Below, in pieces: positions 1 to 11,819 of a DNA stretch of 64,000 nt. The stretch covers positions 186,001-250,000 of the forward strand of contig JBBPEB010000029.1 of assembly GCA_039096225.1 (NCBI GenBank). The letters run 5' to 3'. Position 1 is the stretch's first letter. Each line of letters opens with the position of its first letter. The translations under genes and the position numbers were made by a program. This DNA is from Blastocystis sp. Blastoise. Lineage: Eukaryota; Sar; Bigyra; Opalinata; Blastocystidae. The notes beneath the pieces were generated by a model. That model had not been told where the DNA came from, ran no database searches, and saw nothing but the letters and a program-made list of their open reading frames with translations.

Positions 1-861
1 TATATATATATATATATATATTATTTATCAATTCAATTATTATTCTATATATCTACGTGAACATCTATTATTTATATATATATTTATATATATATATTTA
101 TTTATATATTTTTAAGTGATTTTTTTATATCATTTATTTATTGACTTTTTCTCTTGTACATACATATATATATATACATATATATACATGTTTTTCTATA
201 TTTTCATTTGTGTTGTTTATATATATTTTTTATATATTATATTATTTCTAGATAGATTTCTTATATATTATATTTACAGTAATCTTAGAATCTATTATTT
301 TCATGAAATTTTTATCTGTTTACGTTATTATTCTTAATATATTTATATATACATTTTTTAATAATAAACAGGTTTCTTTTTAACAGTATGTTTTTACTGT
401 ATATATTTGTATTCACTTATATATATATATTATAATCATATGATGAATGGTTTTGTTTATAAATATTTATATATATATATATTAATTATTCATTTTTTTT
501 TAAAGAACTATATCATTCCTATTATTATTAAACTTATTAGCTATTATTATTATTATTTTCATGTTACAAATAGACTTTAATTATAGGATGATTCTAATCA
601 AATGTAAAAAAATGTTTATTTGTTGTATATATATATATATTGAATAAATCAACTAGTTCAAAATTAAAGTTTTATATATAATTATGAATTATGTGAAATA
701 AAAGAAATATTTAAAAAGAAGAAAAAAAACACCAATAATTCTATAAGGAAATATAAATAAATACTTATGAATTCTATATAATAATAATTGATATAAAGTT
801 ATATATAATTTAATATTTATAGCATTTTATATATTTATAATCAATATGTTATATATATATA
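1..861. other. AT-rich non-coding stretch
   Basis: The stretch is made of TA microsatellites and T-rich sequence. The only open frame is low-complexity Ile/Tyr/Phe and has no coding character. It lies 3' of the WDR44-like gene, so it may hold that gene's 3' flank. I see no exon with a credible reading frame. Confidence 0.6.
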
Positions 862-3512
862 TTATATTTTTTTTGGTTCTCCAAAACTAGCAAATACTTG
901 AATGGTTCCATTAGTAGATCCCGTGACAATCATAAATCCAGAATGAGGGGTTTGTGTACTATTATTGTTCGCTATGGCTTCGCGGGCTGCTTTGGCGGCA
1001 ATATTGTACTGGCCCGGACGACACATCTCAATTACCTATATATATATATATAAATATATATATATATATTATTATGAATAATAGTGTTTAGTTATATAAT
1101 TTTATTCTATTTTATAAAAATACATTAAATAATAATAAATAATAATAAACGATATATATATATAAACCTTATTAGAAGCAAATATAGCTGTAGTTAGACT
1201 TTCGTTCTCTACAGTAGCCTTAAAATATTCATAAGAATCTGATTTATCTGCATAATTCCCCATCATTGACTTCTTATATAGATCATCTGCTGTTCTCCAT
1301 ATATAACTATGGATATAATAGTATATATGTATTATATATTATGTTGTATATATTATATATTATATACTATATAAACTTAGTAAACATAGATATAAAAATA
1401 AAATGAAATAAATAAAGAATAGAATAAATATATATAATAGAAATTCATTTATATATATATATAAACGTAACCATCATCAGATGGTGAAATTATATGTTCA
1501 AAATCACTACTATATATAAATAATTATTATTATTTATTATATAATTCTATATATATATATATATACCTAAATGTAGCTTTCAATTGAGCATTTCTATTGG
1601 TTAATCCTTTGTACTTATGAAGTACGGAGAAGTTTTCCATGCCAATTAATCGAAGACGACTATCATTTGTACTTACTAATACTCGATTCCCCGCGGGACT
1701 ATTCATAAATGATAAACCACATACTTTTCGACCATTTCGATCTTTTCCGTGATGGTTACGACATTCTATTTGAGTAAAATATCGTAGACCATCGGTATAA
1801 TAAAATATTACTGTACCGTCTACAAGTCCTGCTGAACATAATCTACCTAAATATATATATATTAATAATATGAAAAAAACTAAATATATATAAATTAATA
1901 ATAATAAGAATAATACTATATATATATATTAATAATATAAATAAAACAATATATATATATATATATAAATACCTCCAGGAATAAAAGAAGCGGCAGTAAT
2001 AATGGCGGGAGTTTGGATCCATCGTACAACTTTTCCCTCCACAATATTCCAAATACGTAACTTACTGTCCATACATCCTGTTAAGAAGTAACTGTCTTCA
2101 TTGGGATGAAAATCAACACTTGTTACCATATCACTATATATATATATATATATATTATATATAATATATATAATAAATATTAAATAATAATATATTCTAT
2201 ATATAATAAACAATAATAAATAATATATTATATATAATAAATATTAAATAATAATGTATTCTATATATACTAAACAATAATAAATAATGTATTCTATATA
2301 TAAGACAAGAATAATAAATAATTCAATATATATACTATACTAATATTTCTAGTATAATTATAATATAGTATAACTATATACCTGTGTTGAAATATACATA
2401 GACATTCTGGTTTTGATATATGCCACAATCGTACGGTCATATCGAGTGACGCAGAGAGAAGAAATAGTGAAGAGGACCAAGATAAATCAACCACATGTGA
2501 CTATATACATATATATATATAATCATATGAATGAATTCTTAATTAGTGAATAATAAGAATAATGGTATTCTATTATTTGTTATATAATACTTTTAAATAG
2601 AATATAATAGAATATATAAATAATTATCATAAAAATTAAAACAATCATAATAATTAAAAAAAATCATAATAAGTATAATCATAATAATAATCATAATAAT
2701 AATAATCATAATCATCATCATAATCATAATAATCATAATAATCATAATAATCATAATAATCATAATAATCATAATCATCATAATAATCATAATCATCATC
2801 ATAATCATAATAATAATAATATACCTTATGTCCCGTGAATATCTTATAGGGTTCGTCATCAAATACTCGTTGATCCGGATATAACTCCCATTGACTCGCG
2901 TCACATTTATGTACTTTCCATATATATATTATACCCTCATCACCTATATATATATATATACATATAAATATTATTATTATAATAAAAACAAGATAATATA
3001 ATAAACATATATATATAAACGTACCTGCTGCAGCTAAATATTGATGGTCAGGACTAAATTTCATACACCAAATAGAACCAGTATGCATTTTAAGTGTTTG
3101 ACAGACATGGAGATTGGATAATTCTTGCCAACATTTCTTAACGCAAGTGGACTTTATTATATTCACTGGATAACTTACAATTCTCTAAAAAACATATAAA
3201 ATAAGCAATAATTCTTAAAATAAATATATAGAATTTATTATTTAAATATGATAGTATTTATCAACAAATAAAGTAACATACAGGAGTATAATTTCCTTGT
3301 GAAACACTATAAAAAGTATATAGATACAAAGCTCATACATATTGAAGCATGCATTATATTATAGATAAACGAAATATCATACTATCGACTGTCTTTCACA
3401 GTTTGATCACCATCGGATGACATAGTTTTTTTTATATTTTTACTGAACGACTTATTTGATAATTTATATTCTTCGAATTCAACTTCTTGAGGATATTTTA
3501 TAATAAAAAGAA
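862..3512 (-). CDS. WDR44-like WD40-repeat protein, about ten exons
   Basis: The protein is a WD40 beta-propeller of the WDR44 type; the animal homologue binds Rab11 and acts in endosome recycling. Exons read 5' to 3' on the minus strand: about 3512-3383, 3306-3282, 3184-3025, 2943-2825, 2500-2382, 2133-1973, 1846-1567, about 1509-1470, 1306-1168, 1035-862. Family landmarks are an early HTGSIWCMKFSPD blade, LLSASLDMTVRLWHI, FLTGCMDSKLRIWNI, the RWIQTPAIITAASF segment, FYYTDGLRYFTQIECRN, and LVSTNDSRLRL. The stop is TAA at 864-862. Splice phases fit at almost every junction. One junction (about 1470 to 1306) does not fit: keeping GYVYIW in frame needs GGTTACGT retained, leaving an intron that starts TT, or a 1-nt indel. 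The 5' end is unresolved: the first exon I can read has no in-frame ATG, and the long N-terminal region of animal WDR44 is not visible. Family assignment is firm; exact ends are not. Confidence 0.88.
2660..2822. repeat. TAATCA-type microsatellite in a WDR44 intron
   Basis: This is a degenerate repeat of ATAATCATAATC units filling most of the intron between the exons ending at 2825 and starting at 2500. It produces an artificial Met/Ile open frame on the minus strand. Confidence 0.85.
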
Positions 3513-4502
3513 CTTGAAATGATGATAGTATCCAAGAACAATAAAAAATATATTATGAAAATAATTCCTATGGAAAATTCTATTGTTTTCAGTGTATCTA
3601 TTCGTTTTTCCCAGATAGATAAATCTTTTTTTGTTTTTATTTTAAATTAATACAAATATGTTATTTATTTTAACAACTAAACAATTGTATCATCTTAGGC
3701 ATAAGATATAGATTCAGTCTAAATCAATTATGTATCATTATAAGGAAACATCATTTGTGTTTTCATTTATTTCATTCTATCTAAGCGCTTATTCATCTTC
3801 TTATTTCGTAATTCATATTCGATAGGTTAATTTAAATAAGAAATCATTCATTTAATAATCAAAATGCTTATTCTAATCCATTATTTTCAAATTATTCTTC
3901 GTTATTGATGTATTCAATAATATCAGAATAATATATAATGTGTTCTGAAATATTTTACATCAAGAAAATTAAAAAAAGTCTATTTTTTTAATCATTATTC
4001 ATTTCATTTATAGCATTGATATATACATAATAAACTTTTTTTATTTCAACTTTTATTTATATTAGATTTTATAAACAACAAACAATTTTTTCTTATTTTA
4101 TAAAAATCAAATCGTCAATTACTGTTGTCTATAATAATTTACAACACAGTTTCTTTTTTCTTTTCATAATATGCTTTTTCTTTTAAATTATTATATTTTG
4201 ATTCTAGTTACATATTCTTTTTATCCTTACATTCTTTATTTGTTTTCTTCTATATATAGAACTCAAAATTGACTTGATTTACGCATAGAATTATTTTTAT
4301 TTTGAATATATAATTTTTTTATCAATTAAATATTTTTAAAATAAAAAGAGTATACAATTTATAGTCATTTATCTATCAATAAATGCTGAAACTACAAATA
4401 GAAAAACAATAATTAGTATGCATTATTAATAAAACAAATACAACTATCATTCTTAGCCCATAAACAATATTTTTTCAATATTAAATCTATCGATAAGCAA
4501 GT
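3513..4502. other. Gene-free, low-TA AT-rich region
   Basis: The composition differs from the intron-bearing parts: there are few TA runs and more mixed A/T sequence. It may contain missing 5' exons of the minus-strand WDR44-like gene, but I found none I can support. Confidence 0.4.
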
Positions 4503-4862
4503 ATGATGATATATATTAAAACTGACCTCAAAAAATGGTTAAAAAAAACTGTTCATTGGGCTGCTCTAATAATTCATGATTCCTTAATTACGCCGACATT
4601 TGTATTTGAAACACGACTTTATCATACATTGGTTGAATTAAAAATTCAAGTTTATTTACACAAGACATTCTTTACTGTTGATCATAAGATAACAAAATCA
4701 TTCATATTTAAGTCTCTAATAGGCATAGAAAATGATAATAAAGATTTTAGTATATATATGGGAACAACTGACGAACTTCAAAAAAGGGATCTGACAAGGA
4801 CAAAAAAGCAAATGATTTTTCTGAAAGAAAAGATAACCGTGGGAATACGGCGAAGCTATTAA
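4503..4862 (+). CDS. Small ORF of unknown function, doubtful
   Basis: This is a 119-codon open frame starting MMIYIKTDLKKWLKKTVHWA and ending with a TAA codon at 4860. Composition is mixed (His, Thr, Leu, Lys) and less repetitive than the spurious frames nearby, so it could be a small gene or the remains of a mobile-element protein. I recognise no domain. It lies 184 bp upstream of the BTB-TLDc gene on the same strand. Confidence 0.25.
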   Translation: MMIYIKTDLKKWLKKTVHWAALIIHDSLITPTFVFETRLYHTLVELKIQVYLHKTFFTVDHKITKSFIFKSLIGIENDNKDFSIYMGTTDELQKRDLTRTKKQMIFLKEKITVGIRRSY

Positions 4863-5046
4863 AGAAATGCAGAATAATCATAAAATAAAAAAACACGACA
4901 GATATAGAACAGAGTCAAAGGCGTTTCTGAGATGGAAAAAAACCAAGTATTCATTTGTATTAAGAATTCAATTGTTAGTTACTGCGGTACATAAATTGTA
5001 AGATAATTTAAATATTATAATTTAGTAAAATATCTATAGATTAAGA

Positions 5047-6720
5047 ATGAATGAAGATATCAAACCTAGGCAAGATTCAATGACAGGTTCTGTTGCCGAT
5101 CAATTCAAGGAGATATATTCATCATTTCGTGATGAGTACGATTCCTTGTTTATGCAAAAAGAAACATTACTTCGTCAACCTTCTGGTACAAAAAATGAAT
5201 CCATGTTTATTCATAAATTGAATAAATTATTTGAGCGTTATCGTAATGAATTTGATTATTTTGAAAGAAAATCAGTATATCGATTTGGATCTTTCCATTC
5301 AGCTGGAATTGACGATCGTTTTTCTCGTTCAAATGATAGTTCTCCAGAAGCTAAAGATATGAATATGGCACCTACACCGATGAGTTGCGCTGTTAGTAAA
5401 TCTACTGATTTTCCTTTTGAATTATATGGATATGATCAACAAGATGCAAATACAAAAACCTTTTATACTCAGCCTATAGTCCTTATTAAAGTAGGTCAAT
5501 ACAATATAGCTGTTCCTAAGAAATGTTTTAATAAATATCCTGATTCTTATTTATGTGAAATTATTATGAAACATTATAATTATCAAGATGGTGTTTATCA
5601 TTTAATAGATGATCCTCATCCTATATATTTTAAAGAAATAATACATTACTTATTAACGAATGAAATGCTATCTGTATCGTATACTGAAGAAGAAAAGGAA
5701 TTTCTTATTGAAGAATTTTCACATTATGAAATTCCCTTGTCAGATTTCTTAATAAAATATTTATGGAAAAAAAGAAGACATATGTTATATAAGCATTATC
5801 ATGCTGGAATCCCTTTATATTTTCGTGTTCATGATACAGTCTATAGTTTAACAGAAGAACAAGCTATGAAATATGATAATGAATATTTTGTTGATTATTT
5901 ATTAAGAAATAAAAATCAAGAAGTTGATGAATATAATCATATTTTATTAGATCCTGAATGTAATTATTATATATATATATTTGAATATTTACAAACAGGA
6001 AATATTACTTTAGAACAAACAGATAATGAAAAAATTAGTCAAATTCAAGAAGAATTCTTTAAATTTCATATATCTGTTCCTTTAGATTTATGGAAAAGTA
6101 TATATACACGAATAAAGGAACATACTCCTTCTTCTTTATTTCCTGATAGTGCTTTATTATCTGATGTTTCTTCTTCTTCTATACATTTATTATCTTTATG
6201 GTTAGGGGCTTCTAAACAATGGAAAAATATATATAGAGTAAGTAGTGATGGTATACATATGTCAAATGTACATCAATTAATAGATGGTATGAAAGATATA
6301 TTATATATAATAAGAGGGAATCATGGATATATATTTGGTGCTTATACACATATTGGATTTAAATGTAGTTCATTTAATGAATTTGTTGAAGATCCTTATG
6401 CGTTTTTATTTACTTTAAAAAATCCATCAAATCATCCAAAACGATTTATTTGTCAAAAACCAGAAATTGCCTTATTACATCATAATAATCCTGATTATTT
6501 CGGTATTTTTGGTTCTTCTGAATTTGTAATCAAACGATTTAATGATGATTTAGTTGTAGGAAATATTAATATCGATGGAAATAAATGTTATATAGATGAT
6601 ACTAAATTATTAAAGAATGATATAAATGATTATTATACATATATACTTGGTGATTCTGAAGAAATGCTCGATTTTAATTTTATTGTTGATGATATGGAAA
6701 TATTTACGGTCACCGAATAA
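5047..6720 (+). CDS. BTB-BTB-TLDc domain protein
   Basis: The 557-residue protein has three parts. Residues 1-140 are charged, possibly coiled-coil, and low in recognisable domains. Residues about 143-310 carry two consecutive BTB/KCTD-like folds: VLIKVGQYNIAVPKKCF starts the first and PLYFRVHDTVYSLTEEQ the second. Residues about 375-555 form a TLDc domain: a LLSLWLGASKQWKNIYR start, an SDGIH...IIRGNHGYIFGAYTH core, FLFTL, and an acidic C-terminus DMEIFTV. TLDc proteins in animals (OXR1, NCOA7, TLDC2) bind V-ATPase and are linked to oxidative stress; BTB-TLDc proteins are common in protists. Function here is inferred from domains only. The gene has no introns, unlike nearly all its neighbours, which could reflect retroposition or intron loss. 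It is followed by a T-rich 3' flank. A decayed relative lies at 52.2-53.4 kb. Confidence 0.85.
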   Translation: MNEDIKPRQDSMTGSVADQFKEIYSSFRDEYDSLFMQKETLLRQPSGTKNESMFIHKLNKLFERYRNEFDYFERKSVYRFGSFHSAGIDDRFSRSNDSSPEAKDMNMAPTPMSCAVSKSTDFPFELYGYDQQDANTKTFYTQPIVLIKVGQYNIAVPKKCFNKYPDSYLCEIIMKHYNYQDGVYHLIDDPHPIYFKEIIHYLLTNEMLSVSYTEEEKEFLIEEFSHYEIPLSDFLIKYLWKKRRHMLYKHYHAGIPLYFRVHDTVYSLTEEQAMKYDNEYFVDYLLRNKNQEVDEYNHILLDPECNYYIYIFEYLQTGNITLEQTDNEKISQIQEEFFKFHISVPLDLWKSIYTRIKEHTPSSLFPDSALLSDVSSSSIHLLSLWLGASKQWKNIYRVSSDGIHMSNVHQLIDGMKDILYIIRGNHGYIFGAYTHIGFKCSSFNEFVEDPYAFLFTLKNPSNHPKRFICQKPEIALLHHNNPDYFGIFGSSEFVIKRFNDDLVVGNINIDGNKCYIDDTKLLKNDINDYYTYILGDSEEMLDFNFIVDDMEIFTVTE

Positions 6721-7337
6721 TATATTCTATACAACCATTATTTATAAAGTTATATTTATATACATTTTTGTTCTAATTTTTCTATTTTCTTTTTTATTGT
6801 TATAACTTCAATACATTTATTCTTTTTTTTTCTTTCTCTATTTATATATAGAACAATCACTTTCATTATTCTCTATATCAGTATTTATTTTCATATCGTT
6901 CTCTATATATTTATCATTTTGTTTTATAAATAGATTTTTTTTTTTATATTTTTTATTTACTTTATTTTTATGATTTCTATTCTTTCCCCTACTTTTTAGT
7001 TTTCCTTTTTTTCTTTTATATATTGTTTACACTATTACGTATCATTCGTTTTTCTATTCTTTTAAACTTTGTTTATTTTTTCTATATCTATAAATATAAA
7101 TTTTCAATTTTTATAAACATATATTTGCTATTTGTCTAATTCTGTTTTTATATAGACATTTTTTTTCTTCTTCTGTAACATTAGGTTTTACATTGTTTTT
7201 ATTATCATCATATTCATCATATATATATTTGTTTCTATATTCATTATATATATATACATTCATTATTTTTTTTATTATATTATTTGCATTTTACTATTCA
7301 ATATTATATTTTACATAAAAATATTTTATATATTTTT

Positions 7338-7376
<39 letters not shown>

Positions 7377-7989
7377 TAAGCTTCTTTTTGATGATGTCAT
7401 AATACGTTTTTGAGCACAATAATTCTTTATATATAATGTTTTCATTATGTAAATAATTCTTAATTTATTTATGATTTTTTTTTATCTTGGTAAAGCTAAT
7501 TACTCTTTATAAATAAGAATATTGTATTTTCTTATTTGAAAGAATGAGAATAATATATATATATTTTTAATTATATGTTCGTTATGCTCTATTTATCTAA
7601 TTGATATATATATTCATATCTTTCTTTTGTTTTCTATATATAAAATAAACTCTATTTTCTTTTGAATTATTTTTTTCATTATATGTATTTCTATTCGTTA
7701 CAGTTTTTTTCTATAATCTATTTCTATTTGTTTCTTGTCATATTATATATTTTAAAATTATTTATTTGCTTTTTATTTGTTTTTTTGTTGTATTCTTTTT
7801 GTTTTTCTTTTTTATACTTATTCAACATATTTATTCTTTCTCTATTACATAATTCATGCTTTTTTTTCTCTTCTGAAGCAGATTATTATTATTCTTATTT
7901 TTGTTTGAAATAAATAAAACATTGTATACACTCTAGAGATAACCAACAACATTTCTATTCATTTTAAATGAATAATCACTACTGTCGTT
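6721..7989. other. T-rich 3' flank and TA microsatellite, no gene
   Basis: Long T/TTC-rich sequence follows the BTB-TLDc stop codon. A perfect TA run lies at about 7340-7373. The open frame at 7662-7913 is pure Phe/Leu/Tyr and I treat it as noise. Confidence 0.6.
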
Positions 7990-8030
7990 TTGCTTTTTTT
8001 CTTGATATTTCCCCGTGAGAGAGAGAGTAA

Positions 8031-8217
8031 AATGACTCAAGTTTTTTTATCAAAAATGGTTAGGCCTAAACTCGTAAACAGTTTTCCCGCCAGACAACCT
8101 GAGGACTCTGAATTTCTCGGTTCAAAAATGAAACTTGAACAAAGAGCATTTATATTTGACCATGGTTTACCATCAATATGTGATTTTATTTTAATAAGAG
8201 ATTATGTGTGTGTTTAG
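8031..8217 (+). CDS. Possible 61-residue ORF, unknown
   Basis: The frame starts MTQVFLSKMVRPKLVNSFPA and has a richer amino-acid mix than the surrounding noise (Pro, Arg, Glu, Gly present). A GAGAGAGAGAG stretch precedes the ATG. No recognisable family and no splice partners were found. It may be a fragment of a mobile element. Confidence 0.2.
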
Positions 8218-9313
8218 GGCATAGTATTTGACATGAAAGTCATATTCAAAACTCTAAATAACTAATTTTGAGAAAGATCGTAATTATGTCGTGATATAAT
8301 AAGAGATGAGTCTTTTAATTCACATATCTAATATTAAAGCTCTATACGCATGTCTACGTCAAATAACAACTGATTTCCTCACTAGTCGCGATTCACTGAT
8401 AATGGAGTAAAGGCAGTTTTTTCTAGAGATAGTTTTACTGTATTATTAATGGTTAAAAAGAATGTATTCTTAAATATAAACATTAAAGAAATAAGTAAAA
8501 ATGATATTTTAAAAAATGACAAGAAAAAGTTACACGCAATATTCGTGTATTTGACCCAAAATATACTGTTTTCTTTTGCCTGTCAATAGCATAAACAGGG
8601 CATTCACGGTATTTACATAAAATTTTTCTGAGAAATTCTCGTTTTTTTTCGAGAAACAAAAAATGCTGAAAAAATTAAATGTTGTCTGATTAACTTGAGA
8701 AAAGTTCTTAAAGTACAATTTTCTTCAAGTTAAATGTTTTTTCATTTTATACTTAGATATTGATCATATTGTCGATTATTATACATGAATACATGGTTTG
8801 TGAGAAAGAAATAATGTTTATGAATCCAGGTTATCACTTTCTAAAACTTGATTTTAAAAGTGGCTTTTAAAACATATATAGAATTATAAATATGCTTATG
8901 AAATGGTATATACTAACTCATGAACTATAAATAGCATTATTTTTTAGACACATTATGATTTTACATTTTGAATTCTGTTGTTTTATGGTACAATTCTTGT
9001 TATTTGAATAGTATTATATGATAATAATCATTAGTAGTAAGAAATAAAACAAAAGTACTTTATTATTTTTTTAATTTAGCTGAAATTCTTAGTTGTACTT
9101 GAATTTACTTCATGCTTTTTTAGATCTATTATGATCATTATGACTATTATACAATTTAATAAAGAAATAAAGAAATTGATACAATAATATTGACACAAAA
9201 TTAGAATTATAAATAAAACAAAATAGAAATAAAAAAGAGTTAATATGATATATAAATTTATATATAATAGATTTTAATCAGAAATGAATCAGATAGATAT
9301 CATAACAAATCGA
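8218..9313. other. Gene-free low-TA region
   Basis: Mixed AT-rich sequence without TA microsatellites and without credible exons. The 62-codon minus-strand frame at 8530-8718 is Phe/Asn-rich and unsupported. Together with the segments at 9.6 and 33.3 kb it may belong to an older insertion. Confidence 0.4.
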
Positions 9314-9562
9314 TTAAATAAAAAGGTTAAACATAAATAATTTTTCTTCATTACTAAAAATATCTTCATTATTTTTATACTTAATGATTTTTGTTTTTGT
9401 ATCATTCAATATAATTTCTGATACATATAAGTAATCAGGGATTGTATCAATGCTCTTAACTGTTGATTTACAGAATTCATTTAAAAAGCTATTAAATTCA
9501 TCATCATCAGAAATTGTTAATACATCCTCTGTGCCTTTAATTATAGATACGTATGTATTCAT
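9314..9562 (-). CDS. Small acidic protein of unknown function
   Basis: The 82-residue frame starts MNTYVSIIKGTEDVLTISDD. It has a balanced, coding-like composition with acidic patches and no low-complexity runs. It lies 98 bp downstream of the last exon of the split gene on the same strand, so the two may be cotranscribed or belong to one older element. No family recognised. Confidence 0.4.
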   Translation of the reverse strand: MNTYVSIIKGTEDVLTISDDDEFNSFLNEFCKSTVKSIDTIPDYLYVSEIILNDTKTKIIKYKNNEDIFSNEEKLFMFNLFI

Positions 9563-9660
9563 TTTATTTTTATTTGTTGATAAATAAGTAAGGAAATTAT
9601 TCTATAATCATAAATAAAAACAAAAAAATAATTATAAACAAAAATAAACTATTATATATA

Positions 9661-9782
9661 TTATACTATTATATAATTCTTTTGTGGTTGACCATCTAAT
9701 ATTGGCAAATCCCTTAGACCAAGTTGATCATTACAGAAACGATTGATTTTTTGAAAAAGCGATATAGGTAATGTTGGATCCC
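9661..9782 (-). CDS. Last exon of the split small gene (unknown function)
   Basis: The minus strand carries an acceptor (CACTTTAG) followed by an exon reading DPTLPISLFQKINRFCNDQL and on to a TAA stop at 9663-9661, giving about 39 residues. The exon starts with two bases (GG) that complete a codon whose first base is the last base of the exon at 33254, giving Trp. This phase match across about 23.5 kb of DNA identifies it as the 3' end of the gene starting at 33607. The protein family is not recognised. Confidence 0.65.
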
Positions 9783-10068
9783 CTAAAGTGTAATATATAT
9801 ATATATATATATATATATTATTATTATTATTATATATTATTATTATTATTATATATTATTATCATTAGTATTATTATTAGTATTATTATTAGTATTATTA
9901 TAGAAATTAACAGAAAGTGGAAAATAGAAACACTCATAAATATGATAAAGCATGAAAATACAACACAAACATAAATGCATTAATTTAAAAAAAATATATA
10001 TATAATAATAATAAAAAATTGTACAAATATAAAACACGTAAAATATAAAAGAATATAATTTACACATA

Positions 10069-10077
10069 AAAGTAGTA
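10069..10077. repeat. Left 9-bp target-site duplication of the giant MULE
   Basis: AAAGTAGTA lies directly outside the left terminus and recurs exactly at 33227-33235 outside the right terminus. Nine base pairs is the usual duplication size for Mutator-like elements. Confidence 0.75.
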
Positions 10078-10225
10078 GAGGCATTGTTAGAAATACCCAA
10101 AAAATACCATAATTATTTTAACCTACCCAAAAAAAAAACGAATTGTTAGAAATACCCAAAAATATTCAAAATTTTTGTTAAAATACCCAAAAATTTTACA
10201 AAATTGTTAGAAATACCCAAAACTT
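10078..10225 (+). repeat. Left subterminal repeats of the giant MULE
   Basis: Three copies of TTGTTAGAAATACCCAAAA start at about 10084, 10143 and 10203, spaced by about 60 bp, with two diverged copies between them (ACCTACCCAAAA and GTTAAAATACCCAAAA). Such clusters are typical of transposase-binding sites at element ends. Confidence 0.8.
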
Positions 10226-10787
10226 TTTCAAGACTCTAAACGATTGGTACTTTGAAAACACAAATTTCTTAATAACCAATTAAAATTCTTTTTCTTTATT
10301 TTGTTAGAATTAGAAAAAAAACTCCAGAATATTTTTATATTTGATTTATTATATTTCACAAGTGAAGCTTATACTATGTAAGACATTAAAAAAATTTAAT
10401 AAATTCTCATAATAATGAAGAAAAATAACTATCTAAGTTAAAACCAGCATTTCATTTTACATATTTTATATAATTGCTAGAATTTTTAAACTAAATATAA
10501 TATAAATATTTCAGATACTTTTATCAATTGACTGGAGTCATTTATAATGTAATAATATATAGTACTGCTCTCAAATAAAGCATTTAGAAAACAACAATGC
10601 TAATTTTCCTGATTTTTTGGTGATTTTCCTCTATAAAAATAATATTTGCAGTTATAAATCACCAAAAAATACATTTATTTATTTTTCACTATATCTACAC
10701 GACTAAAAAGTTAATTACTACAAATTGTCGGCAACTATGTCTGTATATAGACGAAAAACACATTTTCATTATTATTTTTTAATAATT
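10226..10787. other. Region between left MULE end and transposase gene
   Basis: AT-rich, few TA runs. It should contain the transposase promoter and any first exon; I see no certain exon. An acceptor-like TTAATAATTAG ends at 10789, just before the first clear coding exon. Confidence 0.4.
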
Positions 10788-10789
10788 AG

Positions 10790-11761
10790 ACAATTGATTC
10801 AAGTCAGCCACAAGAAGATGTGGAAAATCGTTTTTGTATGAATAAGGTTGATTACAGTGACTTCAAAAATAGTGAAGAAATTAAGAAATTTGAAAATGAA
10901 GAAACATATGGAGTACAAATTATGTACGAAAATAAGTCTAAACTCAAAAGTGATGTCTCAATTCAAATGCAAAAGCTAGGATATCCAATTAAGGTTCAAA
11001 AATCAGAAAAAGGAAGAATTATTTACAAATGTTGTGTTTCCGATTGCCCGTTTATGCTTCATTTCCAAGGTGACGACGTTTCTGGATGGATAATGAAAAG
11101 ATACTGTCATCATGACTCAACTGTATGTTATTTAATTAATTATTATAGTTTATACTTATTATTAATATAGAAATGCAATCGTTTTAATATGATTTACATT
11201 AAGCTTAACAAACAAAATAAAATAGATTATCAAATTATTAAGACAAGTAACTAAATATAAATATAATATATAATGTATATAATATTCTATTATATACAGT
11301 GATAAAAAATCGAATTAAAAATCATCAATTTAATATAAGGTATATATATATATCAATATATAAATTGTGAGAGAGAAATCTATACATTGAATAAAGAAGG
11401 AAAAAGAGGAAAATAAATATATAGAGAGAAAAAAATGAAATACAGTAGTATATGTATGTGAAAAGTGTTATATATTAATTCAATGTATGAGAGTAATAGA
11501 AGAAATATCCACCTATATATATAGAGAAAGGAAGATTATATAATATATACAGAGAGAAAGAAAGAAAGAAAAATTCTATTATATATATAGTAAGAATGAA
11601 AGAAAGAAACATTTATGAATATATAAAGAGAGAACGACAGATATATATATATAGAGAGAGAGAGAGAAAGAGAGAGAAAAAAATATATAATATATATATA
11701 TATATAGAGAGAGTAAGAGATGGAAGAGATAGAGAGAGATACATAGAAAGAAAAAAAGAAA

Positions 11762-11819
<58 letters not shown>

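Noticed and set aside
2593-2904. Met/Ile repeat protein on the minus strand
   Set aside because: The repeat is a TAATCA microsatellite within a WDR44 intron; only the start of the frame is true exon, read in another frame.
7976-8000. CACTACTG near 7.98 kb as left end of a CACTA element for the tnp2 gene
   Set aside because: I found no inverted partner ending in CAGTAGTG to the right of the tnp2 gene.
11596-11814. Arg/Glu-rich ORF upstream of the MULE catalytic exon
   Set aside because: It is translation of GA and TA microsatellites inside an intron.
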